A stretch of 24,304 nt of DNA from an uncultured Eubacteriales bacterium (GTDB lineage Bacteria; Bacillota; Clostridia; Oscillospirales; Butyricicoccaceae). Position numbers and translations under genes: made by a program. This document shows positions 1 through 8,422 of the stretch, piece after piece. Each line of letters starts with the position of its first letter. Positions within the stretch are counted from its first letter, which is position 1. A model generated the notes under the pieces. It had not been told where the DNA came from and did not search any database. It saw nothing but the letters and a program-made list of their open reading frames with translations. Location of the stretch: NCBI GenBank assembly GCA_910585875.1, contig CAJUIK010000017.1:6387-30690 (forward strand). The letters are read 5' to 3'.

Positions 1-101
1 GTTTCCCGGGCGCGCCGGCGCAGCAGCTCTTGGGTCTGCTGCTGAAAGTCAGCGGAGAATTCCAGCCGGTCAAAGGCTTTTCGATATCGTTGCCGGTCCA
101 T
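1..101 (-). CDS. Probable anti-sigma factor, N-terminal fragment (partial)
   Basis: Only the first 33 or so codons are inside the window; the gene runs off the left edge. It begins with ATG two bases after the stop of the ECF sigma gene, so the two are almost certainly translationally coupled; the GGAGG of its ribosome binding site lies in the last sigma codons. The visible peptide starts MDRQRYRKAFDRLEFS and is charged and helical, like the cytoplasmic N-termini of the membrane anti-sigma proteins that follow ECF sigma genes in Clostridia (DUF4179-like). No transmembrane segment is visible in this piece. The role is inferred from position and from this short N-terminal resemblance only. Confidence 0.55.
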   Translation of the reverse strand, partial: MDRQRYRKAFDRLEFSADFQQQTQELLRRRARE

Positions 102-103
102 AT

Positions 104-580
104 TCAATCCTCCTTCAGCATCTGCCGCAACCGCGCCCGGCCCCGGGCCAAGCGGGCGCCGATGGTGGCGGCAGGAGCGCCCAGCAATCTGGCGATTTCT
201 TTGATGGAATACCCTTCGTAATAATAGAGGTGGATCGCCGCGGCGTATTTCTCTGGGAGGGCCTGGACAGCTTCCAGCAGCTCGTTGTCCTCCGGCGGAG
301 CGGCGGCCAAAGCAGCCTCTTCCAGAGGCAGAGCTTGCCGGTCTGCCCGGCGGCGGATATCGCTGGCCCGGCAGAGGGCCGTCCGAATCAGCCAGGCTTT
401 TTCGTGCTCCTGGTCCCGAAATGCGGGCCGGCGGCTGACCAGCTGCAAAAAGGTTTCCTGAACAGCGTCCTCCGCGTCGGCGGCGCTGCCCAGCCGGGCG
501 TAAGCCAGCCGCAGCAGCATGGGGCTGTATTGGCCTACGATGCGGCCGATGGTTTCGTCCATAGTTTCTTCGGGAACCAC
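104..580 (-). CDS. ECF-type RNA polymerase sigma factor
   Basis: A 158-residue sigma-70 family protein of the extracytoplasmic-function size class. Region 2 is recognisable as DAEDAVQETFLQLV followed by the KAWLIRTALCRASDIRRR helix, and region 4 as LPEKYAAAIHLYYYEGYSIKEIARLLGAP with a helix-turn-helix ending in an arginine-rich helix. Region 3 is absent, as expected for ECF factors. I chose the GTG at 580 because GGAGG lies seven bases upstream; an in-frame ATG at 562 is possible but has a poorer site, and the upstream ATG at 643 has none. The next gene starts two bases after the stop and is probably its anti-sigma factor. No convincing self-recognised promoter was seen. Confidence 0.88.
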   Translation of the reverse strand: MVPEETMDETIGRIVGQYSPMLLRLAYARLGSAADAEDAVQETFLQLVSRRPAFRDQEHEKAWLIRTALCRASDIRRRADRQALPLEEAALAAAPPEDNELLEAVQALPEKYAAAIHLYYYEGYSIKEIARLLGAPAATIGARLARGRARLRQMLKED

Positions 581-715
581 TCTGGTCCCTCCCTTCCGCC
601 CTATGGCGATGATTGGTTCTTGGAAGCGCTTCACCCATAACACGTTTCATCCGCCGGATTTTTTGCAGCAGAAGGGAAAAATTTTTTGCAGGAAGAAAAG
701 CGGGCTTGGAGCGCC

Positions 716-747
716 AAAAAAGCCCGCGGCGTTGGCCGGCGGGCTTT
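716..747 (-). terminator. Intrinsic terminator after proBA
   Basis: Reading on the minus strand, AAAGCCCGC and GCGGGCTTT form a perfect 9-bp stem around an 11-base loop, followed by a T run. It lies just downstream of the proA stop and upstream of the sigma gene, so it separates the two transcription units. Confidence 0.85.
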
Positions 748-763
748 GGCAGAGGGGAAAGGG

Positions 764-2008
764 TCAGCGGATCTGTCCCTGTCCTTGAATAATATATTTC
801 CAGGATGTCAGCTCTTTCAGGCCCATGGGCCCGCGGGCATGCATTTTTTGGGTGGAGATGCCGATTTCAGCCCCCATGCCGAATTCGGTGCCGTCGGTGA
901 AGCGGGTGGAAGCGTTGACATAAACGGCGGCGGCGTCCACCCGAGCGGTAAACAGCCGGGCGGCCTCCTGGTCCTGGGTGACGATGCACTCGCTGTGGCC
1001 GGTGGTATACCGCTGGATATGCCGGACGGCGTCCTCGATACAGTTGACCACTTTGCAGGACAATATATAATCGTTGTATTCCACGGCGTAATCCTCCACT
1101 GTGGCCGGGTCGATGCCGGGCAGGGCGGCGATGGTCCGGGGGCAGCCCCGCCATTCCACGTCGCATTCGTCCAGCCGGGCCTTGGCCATGGGCAGGAATG
1201 CCGCGGCTATGTCCTGGTGAACCAACAGGCTTTCCGCCGCGTTGCAGACAGAGGGCCGGGAGCATTTGGCGTTGAAGAGGATTTCCACAGCCATTTTCAA
1301 GTCCGCCTCCTTGTCCACATAGATATGGCAGTTGCCCGCGCCGGTTTCGATGACGGGCACTCGGGAATTTTCCACCACGGAGCGGATCAAGCCGGCGCCG
1401 CCCCGGGGAATCAGCACGTCGATGAGGCCCCGCAGGCCCATCATAGCGGCGGCGGTCTGGCGGGAGGTGTCGTCCAGCAGGCAGACGCAGTTCGGGTTCA
1501 GACCTTGGCTTTCCAGGGCTCGGCGCATAACTTGGGCCAACTCGGTGTTGGAGCGGAAAGCCTCCTTGCCGCCCCGGAGAAAGGCGGCGTTGCCCGCCTT
1601 GAAGCACAGGATGGCGGAATCCACCGTCACGTTGGGCCGGGCTTCATAGATAATGCCCACCACCCCCAGCGGCGCCCGGACTTTGCGGATTTCCAGGCCG
1701 TTGGGCCGACGGAAACTGTCCACGATCTGGCCCACGGGGTCTTCCAGAGCGGCCACGTCTCGAGCGCCTTGGGCCATCGCCAATACCCGGTCTTGCGTCA
1801 GCGCCAGCCGGTCGATCATGGCTTCCCGCAGGTCGTTATCCCGGGCGTAGGCCACGTCGCGGGCGTTGGCGGATAAAATGGAGTCCATATTGTCTTTCAG
1901 GGCCTGAGCGACGGCCAGCAGAGCCCGGTTTTTGGTTTCTGTGTCGTAGAGGGCCAGCTGACAGGCGGCCTGTTTGGCCTGCATGGCCATTTGCTGCAAA
2001 TGTTCCAT
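764..2008 (-). CDS. proA: Gamma-glutamyl phosphate reductase
   Basis: A full-length 414-residue ProA (family usually about 415). It reduces gamma-glutamyl phosphate with NADPH to glutamate-5-semialdehyde, the second step of proline synthesis from glutamate, in the cytoplasm. Family landmarks are clear: the nucleotide-binding part APLGVVGIIYEARPNVTVDS near residue 113, the FKAGNAAFLRGGKEA stretch near 136, LIPRGGAGL near 199, and the catalytic cysteine in RPSVCNAAE (C255). The ATG at 2008 is preceded by a GGAGG-like site. It lies 12 bases after proB, so the two form a proBA operon; no proC is present in the window. Confidence 0.97.
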   Translation of the reverse strand: MEHLQQMAMQAKQAACQLALYDTETKNRALLAVAQALKDNMDSILSANARDVAYARDNDLREAMIDRLALTQDRVLAMAQGARDVAALEDPVGQIVDSFRRPNGLEIRKVRAPLGVVGIIYEARPNVTVDSAILCFKAGNAAFLRGGKEAFRSNTELAQVMRRALESQGLNPNCVCLLDDTSRQTAAAMMGLRGLIDVLIPRGGAGLIRSVVENSRVPVIETGAGNCHIYVDKEADLKMAVEILFNAKCSRPSVCNAAESLLVHQDIAAAFLPMAKARLDECDVEWRGCPRTIAALPGIDPATVEDYAVEYNDYILSCKVVNCIEDAVRHIQRYTTGHSECIVTQDQEAARLFTARVDAAAVYVNASTRFTDGTEFGMGAEIGISTQKMHARGPMGLKELTSWKYIIQGQGQIR

Positions 2009-2020
2009 AAAAAATGCCTC

Positions 2021-2815
2021 CTATCCGTTGTTGCCGGGGAGAAACAGGGTGCCCGCCGGGCGGCCCTCCAGCAAATCGTAGAGCAGACCGGGGTCGGCGC
2101 CGTTGACAATGGCCATGGGAGCGCCATGGGCCAGGGCGATTTTGGCGGCCTGAATTTTGGTGCTCATGCCGCCGGTGCCCCTGTCCGAGCCCGAACCGCC
2201 GGCGACGGACTCGATTTGTTCGTCGATCTTGGTCACTAGGGGAATCAGCGGCGCCTCCGGGTTTTGCCGGGGGTCTTGGGCGTACAAGCCGTCGATGTCC
2301 GACAGGATGATCAGCCCGTCGGCGCCGGTCAGCGCGGCCACCATGGCGGAAAGGGTGTCGTTGTCGCCGAATTCCAGTTCTTCGGTGGAAACGGTGTCGT
2401 TTTCGTTGACGATGGGAATCGCGCCCATGGAAAACAGGCGTTCAAAGGTGTTGCGGGCGTTGGCGGCCCGGTTTTCAGATTCCAGTACGTCCCGAGTCAG
2501 CAGCACCTGGGCCACCTTGTGGTTTTGCTCCAGGAAGAGCTTGTCGTAAAGATACATCAGCTCGCACTGGCCCACGGCGGCGGCGGCCTGCTTGGAAGGG
2601 GTGTCCTGAGGGCGGCTGGGCAGCCCCAGCTTGGCCACGCCCACGGCCACCGCGCCGGAGGAAACCAACACAATCTCCCGGCCGGAATTTTTGATATCGG
2701 AAAGCGTCTTGCACAGCTTTTCAAACCGGCGGATATTGATGCGCCCGGTTTCATAAGTCAGCGTGCTGGTGCCGATTTTGATGACGACGCGTTTGGCGTC
2801 TGCAAGCGTTTTCAA
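2021..2815 (-). CDS. proB: Glutamate 5-kinase, short form without PUA domain
   Basis: Phosphorylates glutamate with ATP to gamma-glutamyl phosphate, the committed and normally proline-inhibited step of proline synthesis. The amino-acid-kinase fold is evident: VVIKIGTSTL at the N-terminus, LVSSGAVAVG near 50, PIVNENDTVS and EFGDNDTLSAMVA in the middle, SDIDGLY, and the GGMSTKIQAA segment near the C-terminus. The start is a TTG at 2815, placed seven bases after GGAGG; upstream codons have no ribosome site. At 264 residues it ends after the kinase domain, lacking the roughly 100-residue C-terminal PUA domain of the 367-residue E. coli enzyme. This short form is known in many bacteria. It is first in the proBA operon, driven by the promoter at 2893-2921. 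Confidence 0.96.
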   Translation of the reverse strand: MKTLADAKRVVIKIGTSTLTYETGRINIRRFEKLCKTLSDIKNSGREIVLVSSGAVAVGVAKLGLPSRPQDTPSKQAAAAVGQCELMYLYDKLFLEQNHKVAQVLLTRDVLESENRAANARNTFERLFSMGAIPIVNENDTVSTEELEFGDNDTLSAMVAALTGADGLIILSDIDGLYAQDPRQNPEAPLIPLVTKIDEQIESVAGGSGSDRGTGGMSTKIQAAKIALAHGAPMAIVNGADPGLLYDLLEGRPAGTLFLPGNNG

Positions 2816-2833
2816 GGAAAAACCTCCTGTGGA

Positions 2834-2847
2834 GCCCCAAAAGGGGC
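2834..2847 (-). promoter_or_regulatory. Small hairpin in the proBA leader
   Basis: A perfect GCCCC-TTTT-GGGGC hairpin sits about 10 bases upstream of the proB ribosome binding site inside the roughly 70-base leader. A second GGGGC copy farther upstream, near 2875-2879, could pair with the same GCCCC arm, so two alternative structures are possible. Whether this has a regulatory role is unknown. Confidence 0.35.
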
Positions 2848-2892
2848 GGGAAAAATAGCCGGCAGAGCGTAAAAGCCCCACTTTACTATTAT

Positions 2893-2921
2893 ACTATACC
2901 AAATCAAAGCCCCGCCGTCAA
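2893..2921 (-). promoter_or_regulatory. Sigma-A-type promoter for proBA
   Basis: Minus strand: -35 TTGACG (2921-2916), a 17-base spacer, and -10 TATAGT (2898-2893). A second TATAAT overlaps just downstream at 2893-2888. Transcription would start near 2886, giving a leader of about 70 bases before the proB TTG start. Confidence 0.8.
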
Positions 2922-2985
2922 TGCGGCAGGGCGGCTGAAGGCGTCTCTTCATATACAATGCAAGGAAAAATATTTAAAATATATA

Positions 2986-3014
2986 TTGATTATATAAGAT
3001 ATATAAGTTATAAT
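2986..3014 (+). promoter_or_regulatory. Sigma-A-type promoter for the sigma/membrane-protein operon
   Basis: TTGATT (2986-2991), a 17-base spacer, and a perfect TATAAT (3009-3014), in a strikingly AT-rich stretch (about 2965-3045). It lies 33 bases upstream of the TTG start of the sigma-like gene. It is a vegetative-type promoter, so the operon does not obviously depend on its own sigma factor. Confidence 0.75.
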
Positions 3015-3046
3015 ATTTGTAAATAAAGAGAAAAGGAGGTTTAAAA

Positions 3047-3637
3047 TTGTATGAGATGGTTTTGCGTGCGCAAAACCATGATCCCTCTGCAATGGAAGCT
3101 TTAGTTCGTCGATTTTTACCTTTATTGAAAGAATGCGCCGGAAAAGAATATGACGCTCCCTTTGAGGATGTTCTATCCGAAATGATACTGCGATTTATGG
3201 AATTGATCCTCAAACTACCTCTTGACGATCTACGCTCCCGCGACGAGGGGACCTTGGTTTGTTATATCACTTCTTGCGTGCGCAATGTACAAAATGCCTT
3301 TTGGGCCAAGAAGCGGCAGTCTGTCCCCACCGTTTCTTGGGAAGATCTATCCCCCGCACAGCAACTGCGGATGGAATGGGCAGAGGATTCAGATTATTTG
3401 CCCATGCCGGAAAGCGCCCAGGAAATTTTTTTGGCAAGCCGCCTGGCAGAGAAAGAAAAACAGGTGGTTACGCTTTATTGTTTGGCGGGTTATAATACTG
3501 TAGATATCGCCCGAATGCAAGGAATTTCCCATCAGGGCGTCAACCAAACGAAAAATCGAGCGCTGGAAAAATTGAAACAACATTTTATCAAATCCGGCGT
3601 GGCGAAGGAAGGAGAAGATGGAGAATACAAATATTGA
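3047..3637 (+). CDS. Sigma-70-like factor of the HTH_16/TcdR-UviA style
   Basis: A 196-residue protein beginning with TTG, preceded by AGGAGG at seven to eight bases. The N-terminal part (MYEMVLRAQNHDPSAMEALVRRFLPLLKECAGK, then DVLSEMILRFMELILKLP) resembles the helical N-domain seen in Clostridial group-V sigma factors and in regulators carried by Tn916-like elements. The C-terminal part (LAEKEKQVVTLYCLAGYNTVDIARMQGISHQGVNQTKNRALEKLKQH, about 132-180) is a sigma region-4 helix-turn-helix. This supports a DNA-binding sigma or sigma-like regulator; its target promoters are unknown. It is visibly AT-richer than neighbouring genes, suggesting recent acquisition. It heads an operon with two unknown membrane proteins, one beginning 27 bases after its stop. 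Confidence 0.8.
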   Translation: MYEMVLRAQNHDPSAMEALVRRFLPLLKECAGKEYDAPFEDVLSEMILRFMELILKLPLDDLRSRDEGTLVCYITSCVRNVQNAFWAKKRQSVPTVSWEDLSPAQQLRMEWAEDSDYLPMPESAQEIFLASRLAEKEKQVVTLYCLAGYNTVDIARMQGISHQGVNQTKNRALEKLKQHFIKSGVAKEGEDGEYKY

Positions 3638-3668
3638 TTTGTTTTTAGATGGGAGATTTTTTATGTGA
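3618..3668 (+). other. Possible 16-codon coupling ORF between sigma gene and next gene
   Basis: A short frame, MENTNIDLFLDGRFFM, starts with ATG inside the 3' end of the sigma gene, just behind a GGAAGGAG sequence. Its TGA stop overlaps the GTG start of the next gene (ATGTGA). It may serve only to couple translation. It contains a run of six T (3657-3662); one extra T would fuse it in frame to the downstream membrane protein. Coding status is uncertain. Confidence 0.3.
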
Positions 3669-4273
3669 GAAGCACGATATTAGCGCGGGTCTCCTTGACG
3701 CTGACCGTCGGCGTCTTGGTGTTCCATTTTCAGCTGTCCCGGCAGATCGACGCCGCCGTATTTACCCAGTTTGGCTGGACTTTATTGATGATTGCGGCGG
3801 CGCTCTCCCTAATTTCGCTGGCGCCGCTTTTTGTCCGGCGCCAGCGGGGGCAGGCGGCGCTGCTGCCCGCCGCAGGGCTGCTGCTTTCCGGGGCGCTGCT
3901 GATCTTCTATTTCCCCAGCCCTAAGGCGATAACGCTAGCCCAGCTGGTTCCGGGCGATTTACCCCTGGCTCGGGCCAGCCTCAACGGCGTCCGGCAGGAG
4001 GAAGAGCAAGCCCGGCGGCTTTGGCAGGAATGGTCTCAGGTTCGCTGGAAACCGCTGGCCCCGGATTGGTCGCCCAGGCTGATGATGCAGGGAAAAACCG
4101 AATTGGATTGGGGCCAAGAACCTGCGGCGCAGTTCCTTTTCTATCCCGCCCAGGGGGGCGGAAGACTGACTGTCGCTGTTTTTCGGTATTCTGACCGCTA
4201 TGCCGTCGTCCAGCTGACGCCCAGCCAGGGGAAGGAAAGCCAGCGGCTGTATTGCGCGGAACAAGGGTTTTGA
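3665..4273 (+). CDS. Unknown membrane protein, three TM segments plus soluble C-domain
   Basis: A 202-residue protein that I do not recognise. The start is GTG at 3665, behind GGGAG with a spacing of about nine bases; the ATG two bases earlier is out of frame. Hydrophobic segments lie near residues 5-22, 37-57 and 64-84. The rest (about 90-202) is soluble, rich in Arg, Gln and Trp, and ends in a beta-rich stretch (AAQFLFYPAQGGGRLTVAVFRYSDRYAVVQLTP). The basic N-terminus suggests N-in, which would put the soluble domain outside the cell. It has no anti-sigma zinc-finger motif. It is the middle gene of the operon and has the same architecture as the following gene, though I see no strong sequence identity. 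Confidence 0.75.
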   Translation: MRSTILARVSLTLTVGVLVFHFQLSRQIDAAVFTQFGWTLLMIAAALSLISLAPLFVRRQRGQAALLPAAGLLLSGALLIFYFPSPKAITLAQLVPGDLPLARASLNGVRQEEEQARRLWQEWSQVRWKPLAPDWSPRLMMQGKTELDWGQEPAAQFLFYPAQGGGRLTVAVFRYSDRYAVVQLTPSQGKESQRLYCAEQGF

Positions 4274-4287
4274 TAAGGAGAATTTTT

Positions 4288-4980
4288 ATGGCAAACAAAC
4301 GCAGATGGGCCATAGCCTGCCTAGCGATATCTCTGGCTGCCGCCGCGGCGTTAGGATGTTATCGCCAGTGGATGGCGTGGGTATATCCCTCTGCAGATAT
4401 GGCGAGCGGCTCTGTCTATTGGCTGCTTTTCCCGCTGATGCTGCTGCCGCTGTTGGCCGCCGCTTTTTTGACGGCGCGTTGGCAGGCGGCGGGCCGGGGG
4501 CCGCTGTGCTTGGTCTCTGCCATCGTACTGCTGACCGGGGCTGTGGCCTTGGTCCCGGCGCTCCGGCATCATGACGCCGGTTCCCTGGCGCAGACCATAG
4601 AAAAGCGGGTCTCTCCCCAAGCTGCTATCAAAAGCGCCGGCATTTTTTATCGATCCGGCGATTACCGCCTCAATGAGCGGCAGCTGGAGCAGCTGCGGTC
4701 GCTCTGCCAGTCCGCCCGGGTCTCCACTTGCCTTCCTCTCAGCGCGATACGGTCGGAGCCTGTCGGCGACGCTGGAAAACCCCGTCTGTGGATGACAATG
4801 GATAACCCAGCAGACCGCTCCCAGACCTATGATGTGGATATTGTGTTCTATTCAGAAAACCTGGCGTATCTGGGCTTTTATCAGACCTCAGGCCCTAATG
4901 TATACCTGCTCTATGCCATAGAGGCAGATGGAATTTATCGGCTGATACAAGAAAATTTGGCGAATTTGCAGTATCCATAA
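4288..4980 (+). CDS. Unknown membrane protein, three TM segments plus soluble C-domain
   Basis: A 230-residue protein with no recognised family. The start is the ATG at 4288, seven bases after AAGGAG. Hydrophobic segments lie near residues 7-24, 43-63 and 72-92. The remaining 135 or so residues are soluble and beta-rich, including TYDVDIVFYSENLAYLGF and YLLYAIEADGIYRLIQ. It repeats the layout of the preceding gene, suggesting either an old duplication or two subunits of one envelope complex. It begins 14 bases after the preceding stop and ends the operon just before a strong terminator. A role with the sigma factor, such as sensing or restraint, is only inferred from linkage. Confidence 0.78.
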   Translation: MANKRRWAIACLAISLAAAAALGCYRQWMAWVYPSADMASGSVYWLLFPLMLLPLLAAAFLTARWQAAGRGPLCLVSAIVLLTGAVALVPALRHHDAGSLAQTIEKRVSPQAAIKSAGIFYRSGDYRLNERQLEQLRSLCQSARVSTCLPLSAIRSEPVGDAGKPRLWMTMDNPADRSQTYDVDIVFYSENLAYLGFYQTSGPNVYLLYAIEADGIYRLIQENLANLQYP

Positions 4981-4987
4981 AATTGTG

Positions 4988-5025
4988 AAAAAGGCTCTCT
5001 TGGTATCAATCAAGAGAGCCTTTTT
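4988..5025 (+). terminator. Bidirectional intrinsic terminator
   Basis: AAAAAGGCTCTCTTG pairs perfectly with CAAGAGAGCCTTTTT around an eight-base loop. It ends the sigma/membrane-protein operon; the A run on the other arm would also let it act on minus-strand transcripts. Confidence 0.9.
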
Positions 5026-5043
5026 GATTAGAACCCTGTTCGC

Positions 5044-5151
5044 CCGACGCTATCTGGAAACCCAAACGCCATTTTGCTTGATGGCTTTGAGAGTCACTGC
5101 GCTGATGATACTGTAAGAGACGCCGTATGTAAAAAAGCCGGGGGCCAAAAT
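5044..5151 (-). pseudogene. Possible decayed C-terminal remnant of a membrane protein
   Basis: On the minus strand this stretch reads without stops as a protein-like tail ending AVTLKAIKQNGVWVSR and a stop, with a preceding hydrophobic piece FFTYGVSYSIIS. Codon choice looks coding, but there is no start with a ribosome site, and its upstream part is shared with the gdhA terminator. It could be the remnant of a lost transporter gene, or chance. I could not name a family. Confidence 0.25.
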
Positions 5152-5162
5152 TGGCCCCCGGC
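5131..5162 (-). terminator. Intrinsic terminator after gdhA
   Basis: On the minus strand GCCGGGGGCCAA pairs with TTGGCCCCCGGC as a 12-bp, very GC-rich stem followed by six T. It lies about 30 bases downstream of the gdhA stop. Confidence 0.92.
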
Positions 5163-5193
5163 GGGGTTATGATTTTGTGAAAAGAATCGGATC

Positions 5194-6540
<1,347 letters not shown>

Positions 6541-6600
6541 TTTGACTGCCTCCTCATAAGATGAGAATCGTTTTGGATATCAGAGATATCCGCCGTCTTT

Positions 6601-6629
6601 ATCTTATGCTGTGGGCTGGAAAAAGTCAA
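6601..6629 (-). promoter_or_regulatory. Sigma-A-type promoter for gdhA
   Basis: Minus strand: -35 TTGACT (6629-6624), a 17-base spacer, -10 TAAGAT (6606-6601). It lies 60 bases upstream of the gdhA ATG. Confidence 0.78.
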
Positions 6630-6894
6630 GCCGGGCTTTGTGAAATAATATGAAAATTTTTCATGCAAAAAAAGTAAAAATTCGCGGCGCGGCCGACCGA
6701 GCTTCAGCGGCTGGGAAAGTATTTTTGGAATGCCCGGCAGGAAGCGGAGGGAAACCAAAATAATTTTGGGAAAACGCTGTAAAAACGCCAGACAAATCTG
6801 AAATTCCCAGAAATTTCGAGGGAAACGGCTCGGTTAGAGGGCGGAATACAAAAAAATTTTCGCGCCGGGAGCCCTGGCGAAAGAGGGGCCGGTG
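6630..6894. other. Intergenic region between gdhA and pepT
   Basis: About 265 bases between the divergent gdhA promoter and the pepT leader. It has mixed A/T tracts and GC-rich patches. I found no convincing gene, RNA or long repeat; a six-base inverted repeat (GAAATT/AATTTC, 6800-6817) is the only small symmetry noted. Confidence 0.4.
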
Positions 6895-6900
6895 TGATAA
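6872..6900 (+). promoter_or_regulatory. Possible promoter for pepT
   Basis: A -10-like TAAAAT lies at about 6895-6900 with a poor -35 (TGGCGA, about 6872) 17 bases upstream. It is the best candidate in the region upstream of pepT but is weak at -35. Confidence 0.35.
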
Positions 6901-6982
6901 AATGAAAAAACAGGGACGGCAGGCGGACGGCCCGCCTGCGGCCCTATTTGGTCTGGTAAAAACCAAAAATAGAAAGAGGTTG

Positions 6983-8221
6983 ATGAACGTGACCCGCGCT
7001 TACGAAAAACTGTTGGAATACGTCAAATTTGACACCGCCTCCGACGCCAATTCCCCCACCGTGCCCAGCACCATGAAGCAGAAGGACCTGGGGGCCTATC
7101 TGGTGAAGCAGATGAAGGAACTGGGAATCCAGGACGCCGAGATGGACGATAAAGGCTATGTCTACGGCTCCATCCCCGCCGCTCCCGGCTATGAGAAGGC
7201 CCCTAAAATCGGCTTCCTGGCCCATCTGGACACAGTGGACGACGTGCCCGCCTGCCAGGATCCCCGGATTATCAAGAACTACGACGGCGGCGACGTGGTG
7301 TTGAATCAGCAGCACAACGTGGTCATGAGCCCGGAGGAATTCCCCGGCCTGAAAAAGATGGCAGGCGACGACATCATCGTCACCAACGGAATGAGCCTGC
7401 TGGGCGCCGACGATAAGGCGGGCATCGCGGAAATCCTCACTGCGGTAGAGCGGATGTTGAACGACCCCTCCATCCCCCACGGCGTAGTCAAGATGGCCTT
7501 TACGCCCGACGAGGAGATCGGCCGGGGCCCCGCCCATTTCGACGTCAAGCGCTTTGACGCGGATTTCGCCTACACGGTGGACGGCGCGCTGCTGGGCGGC
7601 GTGGAATATGAAAACTTCAACGCGGCCGGCAGCGAGGTGACGGTCAACGGCCAGAGCGTCCACCCCGGCTCCGCTAAAAACCAGATGAAAAACGCCAACA
7701 CCATCGCCATGGAGTTCCATTCCCTGCTGCCCCTGGAGCAGAAGCCCGAATATACCGAGGGCTACGAGGGCTTCTATTTCCTGCGGAGCATGGAAGGTTC
7801 TGTGGAAAAGGTCAACCTGCACTATATGCTGCGGGACCACGACAAAGAAAAGTTCGCCCAGAAAAAGGCCATGATGGACAAGGCCGCCGCCTTTATCAAT
7901 GAGAAATACGGCGCCGGAACCGTTCAGGTGGAGACGACCGATATGTACCGCAATATGCGGGAGAAGATCGAGCCCGAGTTCCATCTGGTTCAGGCCGTGC
8001 TGGACGCCATGGAGGAGCTGGGCGTTCAGCCGGTCGTCACCCCCATCCGGGGCGGCACCGACGGCGCGGAGCTGACATACAAAGGGCTGCTTTGCCCCAA
8101 CTTCTGCACCGGCGGCACGAATTTCCACGGCCGGTTTGAAACCGTTTCCATCCAAGCGATGGACAAGATCACAGACCTGATTGAAAAAATCGTGGTCAAT
8201 TACGCCAAGAAAGCGAAATAA
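6983..8221 (+). CDS. pepT: Peptidase T (tripeptide aminopeptidase)
   Basis: A 412-residue M20B zinc aminopeptidase that removes the N-terminal residue from tripeptides in the cytoplasm. The metal ligands are all visible: H81 and D83 in LAHLDTVDD, D143 in LLGADDKAG, E177/E178 in TPDEEIGRG, D200 in YTVDG, and the late histidine in GGTNFHGRFE. The dimerisation insert with VHPGSAKNQMKNA is also present. I chose the ATG at 6983 because AGAGG lies just upstream and the protein then starts like other PepT proteins; the frame stays open to 6902 but that extension is unlike the family and has no ribosome site. It is a single gene, followed by a GC-rich hairpin. Confidence 0.96.
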   Translation: MNVTRAYEKLLEYVKFDTASDANSPTVPSTMKQKDLGAYLVKQMKELGIQDAEMDDKGYVYGSIPAAPGYEKAPKIGFLAHLDTVDDVPACQDPRIIKNYDGGDVVLNQQHNVVMSPEEFPGLKKMAGDDIIVTNGMSLLGADDKAGIAEILTAVERMLNDPSIPHGVVKMAFTPDEEIGRGPAHFDVKRFDADFAYTVDGALLGGVEYENFNAAGSEVTVNGQSVHPGSAKNQMKNANTIAMEFHSLLPLEQKPEYTEGYEGFYFLRSMEGSVEKVNLHYMLRDHDKEKFAQKKAMMDKAAAFINEKYGAGTVQVETTDMYRNMREKIEPEFHLVQAVLDAMEELGVQPVVTPIRGGTDGAELTYKGLLCPNFCTGGTNFHGRFETVSIQAMDKITDLIEKIVVNYAKKAK

Positions 8222-8239
8222 GCCGATTGCGCCTGTTCC

Positions 8240-8263
8240 GCCGGCCTGCGGCCGGCCTTTCCC
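8240..8263 (+). terminator. Probable terminator after pepT
   Basis: GCCGGCC-TGC-GGCCGGC forms a perfect 7-bp stem, followed by a short pyrimidine stretch (CTTTCCCTT). The T run is weak, so efficiency is uncertain. A second imperfect hairpin (CCTTTCCC with GGGGAAGG) follows immediately. Confidence 0.55.
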
Positions 8264-8333
8264 TTGACGCAGGGGGAAGGCCGCCGCGGGCCTGTCTTTG
8301 CCGCATGAGAAGCGCAATGCAGAGAATGAATCG

Positions 8334-8370
8334 GCGCAAAAAGACGCGGCGTGTACGCCGTCTTTTGCGC
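8334..8370. repeat. Long imperfect hairpin upstream of the FAD oxidoreductase gene
   Basis: GCGCAAAA and GAC on the left pair with GTC and TTTTGCGC on the right, with an inner GGCG-TGTA-CGCC stem and two small bulges. There is no terminal T run on either strand, so it is not a standard terminator. It could be an operator or a leader structure for the gene starting at 8423. Confidence 0.5.
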
Positions 8371-8422
8371 GAGCATATTTCCGAAAAGACGCTATATTGG
8401 GAGAGCGGGTGACTATTCGCGT

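Noticed and set aside
581..660. An ECF-type promoter (TGAAAC near 635) for the sigma gene
   Set aside because: There is no matching CGT-type -10 at the right distance; the single word is not enough.
8393..8398. TATATT as -10 of the FAD oxidoreductase gene
   Set aside because: No -35-like hexamer lies 16-18 bases upstream; TTGCGC is about 22 bases away.
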